64,000 bases of DNA, from contig NZ_CP086594.1 of NCBI RefSeq assembly GCF_020866845.1, positions 2,514,501 to 2,578,500 of the forward strand, written 5' to 3'. The notes beneath the pieces are model-generated. The model did not search any database. It worked only from the letters and a program-made list of their open reading frames with translations, and was not told where the DNA came from. The translations under genes were made by a program, and so were the position numbers. This DNA comes from Sphingomonas radiodurans. GTDB taxonomy: Bacteria; Pseudomonadota; Alphaproteobacteria; Sphingomonadales; Sphingomonadaceae. Positions 26,289-35,838 of the stretch are shown here, in pieces. Every line of letters starts with the position of its first letter. Position 1 is the first letter of the stretch.

Positions 26289-26417
26289 CGACATCCATCC
26301 CCTTTTGCGACCAGCATAGGTCGATCGCCGGGGGCTGGACAGGGGCGATGCGATGCCACACCTTTTCCACCGATGAGCGATGCGCACGAACGCATTGCAC
26401 ACGTTTCCGGAGAGAAT

Positions 26418-26966
26418 ATGCCGACCAGCCACACGGCGTTTGCAGCCGACCGCCGCGCCATCTTGCGCAGTGCCATTCTTCTGGTCGGCGGGATCGCGAT
26501 CGCGCCCGAGCTGCTGGCAGCAACCGGACCGACGTTCTTCTCGCCATCCGAGCGCGCGCAGCTCGATCTGCTGTGCGAGACGATGATCCCGACCACCGAT
26601 ACGCCCGGCGCAATCGCCGCTGGCGTGCCGGCCTTTCTCGACACGCTGATGGCGAACTGGGCATCGCCGAAAAGCCGGGCGCACATCCAGGGTGTCATCG
26701 CCTCGCTCGCGCGCGCCGCCGAAGCCGACACCGGCAAGCCGCTCGCCGCTTTATCCGCAGCAGAGCGGGCCGACTGGCTCGCCAGGCGGGACAGCGCGCT
26801 TCTCGCGGCGAAAGATCCGGCCTACCGCCAGTTCAAGCAGCTAGTGCTGACCGGCTATTATTACTCGGAGGCCGGGGCGACGCAGGAACTCCGCTATGAG
26901 CTGGTTCCGGGCGCGTGGGAGCCGTCGATCCCGGTCACCGCGGATACCAGAAGCTGGGCCGCCTGA
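26418..26966 (+). CDS. Gluconate 2-dehydrogenase subunit 3-family protein (Tat signal)
   Basis: A 182-residue small subunit. A twin-arginine-like signal ('DRRAILRSAILLVGG') is followed by the subunit 3 region with 'LLCETMIPTTDTPGAIAAGVPAF' and 'FKQLVLTGYYYSEAGATQEL'. In FAD-dependent dehydrogenases such as glucoside 3-dehydrogenase this subunit carries the catalytic flavoprotein through the Tat system. The GMC-family large subunit follows 13 bases downstream. GGAGAG precedes the ATG at 26418. Confidence 0.88.
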   Translation: MPTSHTAFAADRRAILRSAILLVGGIAIAPELLAATGPTFFSPSERAQLDLLCETMIPTTDTPGAIAAGVPAFLDTLMANWASPKSRAHIQGVIASLARAAEADTGKPLAALSAAERADWLARRDSALLAAKDPAYRQFKQLVLTGYYYSEAGATQELRYELVPGAWEPSIPVTADTRSWAA

Positions 26967-26979
26967 GGGAGCCGCAGAC

Positions 26980-28668
26980 ATGACATTCGATGCAATCGTG
27001 GTCGGCTCGGGCATGAGCGGAGGCTGGGCGGCCAAGGAGCTCGCGGAACGCGGGCTGAAAGTACTCGTGCTCGAACGCGGCAAGTCGCTCGAGCACGGCG
27101 CCGACTATACCGACGGCCTGTCGCCGTGGGAGCTCCACCAGTACGGCATGGTCTCCGAGAACGAAGCCGACGCGGAGTACCCGGTCCAGAGCCAGTGTTA
27201 TGCCTTCTCGGCGGCGACCAAGCATCTGTGGGTCAAGGACAGCGACCACCCCTACACCACACCGCCCGACCGCCCGTTCCTGTGGATCCGCGGCTATCAC
27301 TTGGGCGGCCGGTCGATCATGTGGGCGCGGCAATCCTATCGCATGAGCGAAATGGACTTCGAGGCGAACAAGAAGGACGGCCACGGCGTCGACTGGCCGA
27401 TCCGCTACGCGGACATGGCGTCCTGGTACGATCATGTCGAAACCTTCGCCGGCATATCGGGCGAGGCGAACGGGCTCGATCATTTGCCCGATGGCAAGTT
27501 CCTGCCCCCGATGGCGCTCACCCCGCCCGAGGCAGAATTCGGCCGAAAAGTGGAAGCAGCGTTCCCCACCCGGCGGTTGATCACTGGCCGTTGCGCGCAT
27601 CTGACCGCACCAACGAAAGAGCACGAAGAACTTGGCCGCAGCGCCTGCCAATACCGGTCGTTGTGCGAGCGCGGCTGCTCGTTCGGCGCTTATTTCTCCA
27701 GCCTCTCGGCAACGCTGCCAGCGGCGCAGCGGACGAAGAACGTAACGATCGTCACCGACGCCATCGTCCATAGCGTCGTGCAGGATCCGAAGACCGGCAA
27801 GGCGACCGGGGTGCGTGTGATCGACCGCAACACGAAAGCCGGGCGTACCTATGACGCGCGGATGGTGTTCCTGTGCGCGTCGACCTTAGGGACGGCGCAG
27901 GTCATGCTCAATTCGCGGTCGGCAGAGGATCCGCGCGGGATCGCCAACCGATCCGACCAGGTCGGGCGCAACCTCATCGATCATCTGAGCGGGCTGGGGG
28001 CTAGCGGCATCTATCCGGGCCATGCGGATATCTATCACCGCGGCCGCCGGCCCAACGGCTTCTACATCCCGCGCTATCGCAACGTCACCGAGCCCGCCGA
28101 CGGCTATGTCCGCGGCTACGGTTTCCAGGGCCGCATCCTGCGCGACGGATGGCAGCGCGGAATGTCCGAGGCGGGGGTAGGGGCCGATCTCAAGGCCCGG
28201 CTGCGCAAACCCGGGCCCTGGCGAGTGTCATTGTCAGGCTTCGGCGAAATGCTCCCGCGCCCCGAGAATCGCATCACCCTCAGCGAGACGAACACGGACA
28301 AGTGGGGCATCCCCGTGCCGCATATCGACGTGTCGCTGGGGCCGAACGAACACGCCATGATCGCACAGGTCGGCAGCGATGCGCGCGCGATGCTCGAGCT
28401 GGCGGGTTGCACCGACATCGAAGTGCGCAAGCATTACGGCGGGGTAGGGCTGGGTATCCACGAAATGGGCACCGCCCGCATGGGGCACGATCCGAACACT
28501 TCGGTCGTCAACCGCTATAACCAGGCGCACGACGTCCCGAACCTGTTCGTCACCGACGGTGCGAGCATGAGTTCGTCGGGCTGCCAGAACCCGTCACTGA
28601 CCTACATGGCCTTGTCGGCGCGCGCCGCGCACCATGCGGCGGCGTTCCTCAAGGAAGGCAAAATCTAG
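26980..28668 (+). CDS. GMC-family FAD dehydrogenase large subunit (glycoside 3-dehydrogenase candidate)
   Basis: A 562-residue flavoprotein. The FAD-binding N-terminus 'IVVGSGMSGGWAAKEL' and 'LVLERGKS' is followed by 'GYHLGGRSIMW', a Cys-containing stretch ('CQYRSLCERGC') and the C-terminal catalytic 'GIHEMGTARMG' with His and 'CQNPSLT' with Asn. It has no signal peptide of its own, so it probably rides out with the Tat-targeted small subunit. This form matches the gluconate/glucoside-3-dehydrogenase group that makes 3-keto sugars in the periplasm. The specificity is inferred from ThuA, isomerase-like and DUF1080 neighbours. Confidence 0.85.
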   Translation: MTFDAIVVGSGMSGGWAAKELAERGLKVLVLERGKSLEHGADYTDGLSPWELHQYGMVSENEADAEYPVQSQCYAFSAATKHLWVKDSDHPYTTPPDRPFLWIRGYHLGGRSIMWARQSYRMSEMDFEANKKDGHGVDWPIRYADMASWYDHVETFAGISGEANGLDHLPDGKFLPPMALTPPEAEFGRKVEAAFPTRRLITGRCAHLTAPTKEHEELGRSACQYRSLCERGCSFGAYFSSLSATLPAAQRTKNVTIVTDAIVHSVVQDPKTGKATGVRVIDRNTKAGRTYDARMVFLCASTLGTAQVMLNSRSAEDPRGIANRSDQVGRNLIDHLSGLGASGIYPGHADIYHRGRRPNGFYIPRYRNVTEPADGYVRGYGFQGRILRDGWQRGMSEAGVGADLKARLRKPGPWRVSLSGFGEMLPRPENRITLSETNTDKWGIPVPHIDVSLGPNEHAMIAQVGSDARAMLELAGCTDIEVRKHYGGVGLGIHEMGTARMGHDPNTSVVNRYNQAHDVPNLFVTDGASMSSSGCQNPSLTYMALSARAAHHAAAFLKEGKI

Positions 28669-28689
28669 CGGGTTTCGACGGTCGCCGCG

Positions 28690-29652
28690 TTAGCGCGCAA
28701 CGATCCGCGGCAGAGCCTTGATCGGCTCGACCGTGATGTTGCGGAACCAGGTCTCGGCGCCCTCGGACTGCAGCTGAATGCGGCCATGCGTCAGCGCCTG
28801 CCGCGACCCATCCGGCGCGATCACGGCGAGATCCTTCACCGTGGCGACCGGCACGCCGTTAACGACGTGTACGGCGCGGTCGCCGACGACGTAGAGGTCC
28901 AGCGTGTTCCACTGGCCGACGGGGCGCTCCGCATCGACGCCCGCCTCGACGTTCCAGGTCGGCGTGCGGTTGATCATATCCACCTCGCGCCCGCCCAAGC
29001 GATACCGCAAGTGCGGCTCGATCAGCCCCGGGTCGTAGGCGACGGTCGTCCGCGCACGGACGTCCTTGCCTACGGTCACGATCATCCCCGTCGATCCGCG
29101 CATGATCTCGAATTCCACCGATGGGGACCAGGTGCCGAACACGGCGCCCGGCTGTCCATGCGTATGATAGAGCAGCCCGTTGTTCTGCGCCTGGGTCTCG
29201 CGCGGCGCATAGGTCTTCGCGCCCCATTTGAACTCGAGGCGGAGGTGGTAATCGCGAAGGTCCGCGCGGTGAACCAGGCTGCCCCAGGTCTCACCCTTGA
29301 TCCACAGCGCAGGCGCGCCATCGACCGTGCGGACCGCGAAATGCTCCTCAATGCGACGCGCGGTGCCGATCGCCGACGAACCGGGGTCGTCGCGGTACGT
29401 CACGGCGGGATCGGGATAGCCGAGCCAACCCTCCCAATCGCTCAGGTCGCGGCCGTTGAACAGGTCGCGCGCCGGTCCGGTCGCGCGGGGCCGGTCGACC
29501 AGACGCAATCGTTGCGGCGTCGCCGGTGGGTCACCCGCCACCGCGCGCGCCAGTTCCGTACTGGCCGGCGCGGGACGCTCCTGCGCGGTCAGCGCCTGCG
29601 TCGCCAAGCCGCACATGAGCGCAGCGCCAACTATCGTCGATAGCCGATCCAT
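28690..29652 (-). CDS. DUF1080 (3-keto-disaccharide hydrolase-like) exported protein
   Basis: A 320-residue protein with a signal peptide (to ~23) and a DUF1080 jelly-roll: 'DLFNGRDLSDWEGWLG', 'YHLRLEFKWGAKTY', 'AQNNGLLYHTHGQPG', 'PSVEFEIMRGS' and 'GRIQLQSEGAETWFRNI'. Members are reported to hydrolyse or eliminate 3-keto-glycosides. It follows a GH9 gene by 30 bases on the same strand and so probably shares its operon. It converges with the GMC dehydrogenase gene 22 bases away. Confidence 0.87.
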   Translation of the reverse strand: MDRLSTIVGAALMCGLATQALTAQERPAPASTELARAVAGDPPATPQRLRLVDRPRATGPARDLFNGRDLSDWEGWLGYPDPAVTYRDDPGSSAIGTARRIEEHFAVRTVDGAPALWIKGETWGSLVHRADLRDYHLRLEFKWGAKTYAPRETQAQNNGLLYHTHGQPGAVFGTWSPSVEFEIMRGSTGMIVTVGKDVRARTTVAYDPGLIEPHLRYRLGGREVDMINRTPTWNVEAGVDAERPVGQWNTLDLYVVGDRAVHVVNGVPVATVKDLAVIAPDGSRQALTHGRIQLQSEGAETWFRNITVEPIKALPRIVAR

Positions 29653-29682
29653 CGCTTCAATCCTCGCTCGGAAAAATTCCCG

Positions 29683-32220
29683 TCACTTGGCGCTCGACTG
29701 TCGTGTCAGCGCATCGGCAGCATGAACCAATTCCATGTACGCCGCAGCCTCGGGGACGACATATTCGTTCTCACCCCACAGGAACGGCCAGTCTTCCTTG
29801 TTCTCGGGGAAATCGGGCTTGATGATCAGCGCGCCCGGAACGACCCCGCCCGCGATGAAGCTGAAGTCCGCGCGATTATTGCCATAAGCGACCTCCTTGG
29901 ACCGCGCGCCGACGCCCGAGACGAACGAGATGTCCGATCCGGGATGGTTGCCATGCAGGTAGGCAAGGCTGCGGAACACCGCCTCGGGCGCGACTATCTC
30001 AGGGAATGCCCTGTGCAGCGCATCGGTCGTCAGCCCGAAATCGAGCACGCTGCCGTTGCCTGCCCAGCCGCCGGTCGTGATCGGCACCCCATAGGGATTG
30101 GCACGCGCGAACCCCGCCGCCGTCTGCGCCCAAGTGCGCACCGCCGGGATCAGCGCGCTGCGGTAAGCCGCCGGCATATGCGGGATCGCCCGCGTGGCCG
30201 TGATCGCCTCCCGTCCGAAACTCTGGATCACCATCGGCAAAGACGCCTGAACAGCGTCGGCATACTGCGAATCGCCGGTCGCGATCAGCAGCTCGACGGC
30301 CGCCGCGAAGCGTTCGGATTCGAGCGGGCCGCCCGTCGTGTTGCCGTGCTGGAACAGATCCGGCGCGCGGCCCTGCTCATCGCGCCAATAGCCGACCGCG
30401 ATAGCCAGCGCACGGGCAGCCAGCGCATCATCGAACCCCTTAAGCGCCCGCGCCGCCGCGGCCAGCCCGGCGGCCGATCCGTAGCTGAGGGCGGACGTGC
30501 GGCTGGTGAACGCCCAGCGATCATCGGGCATGCCGCTCCGCCCATCCCGCGTCTCGTCCCGTGCCAGCTTCGGATCGTGCACCAGCCCGTCGGTCTTGGT
30601 CACCGCATCGCCCAGATGCGTGTATTGCGCGACGTCCGGCTCGACGATGCCGTGGATCGGATGACCGACTGCATCATATTGCGCGATCAGCTGGATCGCA
30701 CCATGGCGGATCTGCTGGAGCAGGTCGGGCGCGCCGTCCGGAACGTGCATTTCCACCCGGCGACGCGCCTGGTCGACGCTGGTCGTATCGCGGGTCGGCC
30801 GGAACCGTTCCCAGGTCGACGCCATCGATCGGATCACCTGATATTGCGTCTGGGTGCGGATGTCGAAGTCACCCGCGTCGAGCCAGCCGCCGACATTGAG
30901 CCCCGGTATGTGATCGCCCGGCTTGAACTTCGTGTCGGTGGTCGGACCCTGGCGGTACAAATCGATATGCTCGTGGTTCAGCGGCGCCTGGCGCGCGTCG
31001 TCGCGGTGCGGATCGCCATGCCAGACGCGATACGCCTCGTTGACCAGCATGTGATCCATCGCGACGGGGAAATAGACGTCGAGGCTCGGCGCCCATGCTT
31101 GCGAATAAAGGTCGTCCGCGATCCGGAACGGCGCAGTGCGCGTGGTGCCATATTCCAGCATGTAGATGCCGGGCGTCGCCACCTTGCTGAAATCGTACCG
31201 AAAATACCGATACCGCAGATAGTCGCCCCAAGACGTAGCGGCGCCGCTGGCCGCGACCGTCGTCGCGCCATCGCCGCCGACGGCGAGCAGACGCACCGCT
31301 GGCCGACGGCGATCGTTCCGATCGATCTCGATCGTCGCGATCTTCGGCTCGGACGGTGAATAGCCAAGCTGCGAATGGCCGATCACGGGCGGTCGCACCC
31401 AACCCGGCGCGGTGGCGGCGCTGATGGTCCATTCGAGCACGCGTCCGGTGCGTCCGGCGGGCAGCGCGGATCGCAGCACGAACCAGCCATTCTGCGCCTG
31501 GTTGCGCCCGTCGAATAGCTCGATCTGGCCCTCGCTGGCGCGCACGCTTACGCGCCGGGCGGCGTTCTCCGGTGCCAGCACGAGGTGTTGCCCGCTCGCC
31601 ATGGGAAGCGGCTCGGCGCCCGGTCCATCGCTACGCCCGCTTGCCGCATTGCGCTCGGCGGTGCGGACCATGCGTCCGGCGGGATACAGCGGAAACGCGC
31701 CCGGCCTGCCATCCACCAGATAGGTCGAGCGCTGGTAAGCGGAGGGCAGGAATTCGAGGTTGAACCCAGCTTTGCCGACCAGCGCGGCGGGCAGGGCATT
31801 CGGCAGCTCGATGCTGATGCGCAGGTCCGATCCGTGCGGCTCCGCGCGCACGATGTAGCGGAACTTGAAATCGGAATATTCCAGAATGGCGGTGATGGCG
31901 CCGGTCCGCGGGTCGACCTTGCGTTCGATCAGCCGGCCGATCGGATCCCATTGCCCGGGCGTCGCCGACAGCCGGACATCGCCATTGGTGGCAGTGCGGA
32001 CGTCCTGATGGATCAGTTCGAGCCCGCTGATCTTCGAGTCGGCGAACAGCCCGTCATACCAGTTCGAAAATAGCAGCCAGTTGACGCCGGGGGCCTCGTA
32101 ATAGCCGGCGTCCGAGAGCTTCAGCGCGTCGGCATCAGCTTGGGCGAGACTCGGGCTGGCCCCCAGGCTGATCGCCGCCCCCGCCACGCTCGCCAGAATT
32201 CTGCGCTTCCAAATGCTCAC
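29683..32220 (-). CDS. GH9-family glycoside hydrolase, paralogue 1
   Basis: An 845-residue secreted enzyme: signal peptide (to ~28), ~280 residues of N-terminal beta-rich region, a CelD-type Ig-like domain ('VIGHSQLGYSPSEPKIATIE', ~300-400), then an (alpha/alpha)6 barrel. 'GGWLDAGDFD' (~residue 445) carries the paired Asp of GH9, and Glu in 'GENEYVVPE' (~822) fits the proton donor. The usual His-Arg motif before it is replaced by 'ARSKEVAYGNNRADF'. It is a divergent GH9, so cellulase activity should not be assumed. It shares its architecture with the gene at 40982. An operator-like site lies 23 bases upstream. Confidence 0.85.
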   Translation of the reverse strand: MSIWKRRILASVAGAAISLGASPSLAQADADALKLSDAGYYEAPGVNWLLFSNWYDGLFADSKISGLELIHQDVRTATNGDVRLSATPGQWDPIGRLIERKVDPRTGAITAILEYSDFKFRYIVRAEPHGSDLRISIELPNALPAALVGKAGFNLEFLPSAYQRSTYLVDGRPGAFPLYPAGRMVRTAERNAASGRSDGPGAEPLPMASGQHLVLAPENAARRVSVRASEGQIELFDGRNQAQNGWFVLRSALPAGRTGRVLEWTISAATAPGWVRPPVIGHSQLGYSPSEPKIATIEIDRNDRRRPAVRLLAVGGDGATTVAASGAATSWGDYLRYRYFRYDFSKVATPGIYMLEYGTTRTAPFRIADDLYSQAWAPSLDVYFPVAMDHMLVNEAYRVWHGDPHRDDARQAPLNHEHIDLYRQGPTTDTKFKPGDHIPGLNVGGWLDAGDFDIRTQTQYQVIRSMASTWERFRPTRDTTSVDQARRRVEMHVPDGAPDLLQQIRHGAIQLIAQYDAVGHPIHGIVEPDVAQYTHLGDAVTKTDGLVHDPKLARDETRDGRSGMPDDRWAFTSRTSALSYGSAAGLAAAARALKGFDDALAARALAIAVGYWRDEQGRAPDLFQHGNTTGGPLESERFAAAVELLIATGDSQYADAVQASLPMVIQSFGREAITATRAIPHMPAAYRSALIPAVRTWAQTAAGFARANPYGVPITTGGWAGNGSVLDFGLTTDALHRAFPEIVAPEAVFRSLAYLHGNHPGSDISFVSGVGARSKEVAYGNNRADFSFIAGGVVPGALIIKPDFPENKEDWPFLWGENEYVVPEAAAYMELVHAADALTRQSSAK

Positions 32221-32242
32221 GCCGCATCTCTCCCAATCGTTC

Positions 32243-32256
32243 TGTTTGCGCTACCA
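32243..32256. promoter_or_regulatory. LacI-type operator candidate 2 (TGTTTGCGCTACCA)
   Basis: One mismatch to TGNTANCGCTACCA, 23 bases upstream of the GH9 start on the minus strand, a position that would block transcription. Confidence 0.6.
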
Positions 32257-32455
32257 TAACGTGCGCGGCGACAGATAAAACCATAGAAAATCGCGAGCCG
32301 CTTTAGGCTGAACTGCCTCGTTTCGCTGGGATGTTAAGCGATTTCGCATGCCGCGGTGCGGTATGCGCCGCTCGTCGGCACCTCCGTGATAGCCGGCTGG
32401 CGCGTGAAAATAATGCGATCCCCGCTATCTTCCCGATTGACCCCGGCGTGGCCGG

Positions 32456-32469
32456 TGGTATCGTTACCA
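32456..32469. promoter_or_regulatory. LacI-type operator candidate 3 (TGGTATCGTTACCA)
   Basis: A perfect inverted repeat GTGGTA-TCGT-TACCAC when flanks are included (32455-32470), 62 bases upstream of the TonB receptor start. Confidence 0.68.
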
Positions 32470-32531
32470 CACGTGCCGAGAGAGCGCGTCTAGCACCCGG
32501 CTGTCGTCGGGGCGGTTCAGGAGGGGATACA

Positions 32532-35500
32532 ATGAAGGGTTTCAACCTTGCTCGCGTCCTGGCGCGCTCGGCGTCGGTGTCGGCGATCGCCATGGGCATG
32601 GTGGCTTCAGCCGCGAACGCTCAAAGCAGCGCGCCGCAAGCTGGCGACACATCGCCACCGGTGGCTTCGATCGACCCGGCGGCCGAAGCCGGCGGGGATT
32701 CTGACATCGTCGTCACTGGCGTTCGCGCATCGCTAGACCGCGCCATCGACATCAAGCGCAACTCCGCCGGCGTCGTGGATGCGATCTCGGCCGAGGACAT
32801 CGGCAAATTCCCCGACACCAACCTGGCCGAATCGCTCCAGCGCATCACTGGCGTTTCGATCACGCGATCGAATGGCGAAGGCTCGCAGGTCGCGGTCCGC
32901 GGCTTCAGCGGCGGCTTCAACCTGGTGACGCTCAACGGGCGGCAGCTGGCCTCGACGAGCATCGACTTGAGCACCGGTAACGCATTCGCGACGGGTACGG
33001 GCCGCTCGTTCGACTTCCAGAACCTCGCGTCCGAAGGTGTCTCCACGCTGGAAGTCTACAAGACCGGCCGTGCGAGCATCCCGTCGGGCGGCATCGGTGC
33101 CGCGATCAACATCGTGACGCGCCGCCCGCTCGATGCGCGCGAAGACGGCTTCTCGGGCTCGATCGGCGCGAAGGCCTTGTATGACACGACGGTCGAGGAC
33201 GCCGAGGCGGACCTGAGCAGGGTCACGCCCGAAGTCTCCGGCCTGATCAACTGGAAGAACACCGACGAAACCTTCGGCGTGAGCGTCTTCGGCAGCTACC
33301 AGCTGCGCGAATCGACCTCGATCCAGTCGAACCCGAACTATTGGAACATCGTGCCGCTGGCCGACTTCCTGAACACGGGCGGCGCCTATATTCGCCCGAC
33401 CACGACCATCACGAACCGTCCGACCACGCCGTTCGTCCAGATCCCGAACGACAGCCGCTATCAGTTCTCGGAGAACCGTCGCGAGCGTCTGAACGGTCAG
33501 GCGGTCCTACAGTTCAAGCCGACCGACAGCATCGAATTCACGGTCGATGGCGTGTACGCGCGCAACAAGCTGAGCGACGAACGCAGCGAGCAGACCAACT
33601 GGTTCCAGCGCCCGTTCACCGAGGTGACGTTCGACTCCAACGATCGCATGCAATCCGCGATCATTCTGGGCGAGGCAGTTCAGGCGGACAAGGGTTACGA
33701 GCAGCAGCGCTTCGCCACCAAGACCGAGCTGTATTCGTTCGGCGGCAACCTGAAGTGGAACTTCACCGACACGATGTCGCTGACGTTGGACGCGAATCAC
33801 TCGAAGTCGACGACCGATCCCGACAATTCGAACGGATCGTCGGCGACGACGATCTCGATCGGTGCGCCGGTGCGCGCCACGCACCGCGTTGATTATACCG
33901 GCGGCTTCCCGCAGCAGTCTGAAACCATCAACGACAATCCGGCAACGAACGGAGGGCGTGGCGGCAACAATAATGGTCTGCTCGACATCGGCGATGTGGG
34001 CAGCCAGATCGCGCGCCGGATCACGTCGCAGCAGGAATCGCGCGTCAACCAGTATCGGGCCGAGTTCGGCTGGGACTTGGGCGAGGATAGCAGCTTCAAG
34101 TTCGGCGGCAACTTTGTCGACGCGAGAACCCGCTCGGCGTCCTCCAACACGCAGCAGACGCTGGGCGACTGGGGCATCACCGACACCGGTCTGGTGGAGC
34201 AGCTCGCGGGCGATCTCGTCTCGACCTATTGCATGACCTGCAAGTTCGACAAGTATAACCCGAACTCGACGGGATCGTCGCTGGTCGCCTTCCGGGCGGA
34301 CGCGGTTGACCTGCTCGACGTCTTCGAGCCGTACTACGCGACGGCGCAGGGCAACCGGGCGGCTCGCCCGGCAGTGCTGCAGGGTTCCAGCGACGATACC
34401 GTCGGCGAGAAGACCTGGGCCGTATACGGGCAGCTGGCCTGGGGCGGCGAGATCGCCGGGCGGCGTGCCAACGCGCTGATCGGTGTCCGATACGAGCAGA
34501 CGCGCGTCAATTCGGTCGCCCTCCAGTCGGTCCCGCTCTCGCTGCAATGGCAGGCGGACAACGATTTCAACGTCCTTGGTGGACCCCCGGGCGCTCCGCT
34601 GCAGATCAAGGCCAGTTACGCCAACCTGCTGCCCTCGCTCGACTTCAACATCGAGGTTGTGGACGACGTCGTCGCCCGTGCCTCGTTCAGCCGGACGCTG
34701 GCCCGTGCCGACTATGGCAGCCTCTTCGCCTCCGTCGCGGCCAACGCGCCGAACCGCCCGACCGCGCTCGGTGCGGCTCCGGCACCTGCAACCCGCCAGG
34801 ATCCGGGCCTGCTGCCGCTGGTGTCCGACAATTTCGACGTGTCGGTGGAATGGTATTACAAGCCGTCCAGCTTCGTGTCGGTCGGCTTCTTCAACAAGGA
34901 CGTCCGCAACTTCGTCGGCAACCAGATCACCAACGGCAGCCTGTTCGGCCTGCGTGATCCGGGTTCGGGTGCGGCGGGATCGCGGTCGGGGACTGCGCTC
35001 GACTATCTGCGAACGAACAACATCGCGCTGACGGACATCAATCTGTTCGCCTACACCGCCCTGCTCGTGCAGAACAACGGCAATCAAGCGGCGGCAACCG
35101 CGGCCTACAGGTCCAACGCAGACGCTTCGGGCAGCTACCTGAACAATGCGAATTATCAGGCTCTTGCGAACGCCATCAACATCGACGGCGATGCTGCCGA
35201 TCCGCTGGTCAATTTCGCGATCAGCGGCCCGGTGAACAATCGTGAGGGCAACATCCACGGCTTCGAGGTCGCTTGGACGAACTTCTTCGGCGATAGCGGC
35301 CTGGGCTTTGCAGTGTCGTACACCAAGGTCGACGGCAATCTGACGGTCGATCCCTATTCGGATCCGAACGTCAACATCTTCGCGCTGACCGGCCTGGGCG
35401 ACAGTGCCAACATCACCGGCATCTACGAGAAGAACGGGCTCTCGGCGCGCGTGTCATACAACTGGCGCGACAAGTTCCTGTCGGGCACCAACCAGGGCGG

Positions 35501-35705
35501 CAACCGCAACCCGTTGTTCACCGACACGTTCGGAACGCTCGACGCGAACATCAGCTACGACATCACGCAAAACTTCGCCGTGTCGCTCGAAGCGGTCAAC
35601 CTGACGAGCGAACCGTTCCGTCAATATGCCCGCAACGAGACCAACCTCGTGTTCGTGCAAGAACTGAAACCGCGCTTCTGGCTGGGCGCACGGTACCGCT
35701 TCTGA
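32532..35705 (+). CDS. TonB-dependent receptor, Caulobacter/Xanthomonas carbohydrate type
   Basis: A 1057-residue outer-membrane beta-barrel. After the signal peptide (to ~32, SAANA-QSS), 'DIVVTGVRASLDRAIDIKR' resembles a TonB box plus the family N-terminus. The plug has 'DTNLAESLQRITGVSITR' and 'AVRGFSGGFNLVTLNGRQL', the TIGR01782 pattern. The barrel ends in 'RFWLGARYRF' with terminal Phe. It should import oligosaccharides using TonB-ExbBD energy, and is the only such receptor in the window. SapC, cupin and halogenase-like genes follow. The ATG at 32532 has GAGGGG upstream. Confidence 0.95.
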   Translation: MKGFNLARVLARSASVSAIAMGMVASAANAQSSAPQAGDTSPPVASIDPAAEAGGDSDIVVTGVRASLDRAIDIKRNSAGVVDAISAEDIGKFPDTNLAESLQRITGVSITRSNGEGSQVAVRGFSGGFNLVTLNGRQLASTSIDLSTGNAFATGTGRSFDFQNLASEGVSTLEVYKTGRASIPSGGIGAAINIVTRRPLDAREDGFSGSIGAKALYDTTVEDAEADLSRVTPEVSGLINWKNTDETFGVSVFGSYQLRESTSIQSNPNYWNIVPLADFLNTGGAYIRPTTTITNRPTTPFVQIPNDSRYQFSENRRERLNGQAVLQFKPTDSIEFTVDGVYARNKLSDERSEQTNWFQRPFTEVTFDSNDRMQSAIILGEAVQADKGYEQQRFATKTELYSFGGNLKWNFTDTMSLTLDANHSKSTTDPDNSNGSSATTISIGAPVRATHRVDYTGGFPQQSETINDNPATNGGRGGNNNGLLDIGDVGSQIARRITSQQESRVNQYRAEFGWDLGEDSSFKFGGNFVDARTRSASSNTQQTLGDWGITDTGLVEQLAGDLVSTYCMTCKFDKYNPNSTGSSLVAFRADAVDLLDVFEPYYATAQGNRAARPAVLQGSSDDTVGEKTWAVYGQLAWGGEIAGRRANALIGVRYEQTRVNSVALQSVPLSLQWQADNDFNVLGGPPGAPLQIKASYANLLPSLDFNIEVVDDVVARASFSRTLARADYGSLFASVAANAPNRPTALGAAPAPATRQDPGLLPLVSDNFDVSVEWYYKPSSFVSVGFFNKDVRNFVGNQITNGSLFGLRDPGSGAAGSRSGTALDYLRTNNIALTDINLFAYTALLVQNNGNQAAATAAYRSNADASGSYLNNANYQALANAINIDGDAADPLVNFAISGPVNNREGNIHGFEVAWTNFFGDSGLGFAVSYTKVDGNLTVDPYSDPNVNIFALTGLGDSANITGIYEKNGLSARVSYNWRDKFLSGTNQGGNRNPLFTDTFGTLDANISYDITQNFAVSLEAVNLTSEPFRQYARNETNLVFVQELKPRFWLGARYRF

Positions 35706-35713
35706 TCGAAGTC

Positions 35714-35737
35714 GGGAGTGGGGTCAGCCCCACTCCC
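35714..35737. repeat. Perfect 10-bp hairpin after the TonB receptor
   Basis: GGGAGTGGGG-TCAG-CCCCACTCCC, starting 8 bases after the stop. It has no T-tract, so it is more likely an mRNA 3'-end stabiliser than a terminator; a true terminator follows 20 bases later. Confidence 0.7.
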
Positions 35738-35756
35738 GCTCGAACCAGGAAAGAAG

Positions 35757-35789
35757 GCCGCCGCGCGCTGTGCGGCGGCTTTTTCTTTT
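35757..35789 (+). terminator. Rho-independent terminator of the TonB receptor gene
   Basis: An 8-bp GC stem (GCCGCCGC/GCGGCGGC) with a 7-base loop, followed by TTTTTCTTTT. It separates the receptor from sapC, at least in part. Confidence 0.85.
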
Positions 35790-35838
35790 GTCGTCGCTAT
35801 CGCGCTGCTAAACCTCGGCAACAACAGGAACGGAGCGG

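Larger units (their letters stand above)
32221..32531. other. Divergent promoter region between GH9 and TonB receptor
   Basis: A 311-base spacer with two palindromes of the shared operator family, one near each gene, and a lower-GC middle. I see no coding sequence. Each gene therefore appears to have its own regulated promoter. Confidence 0.7.
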
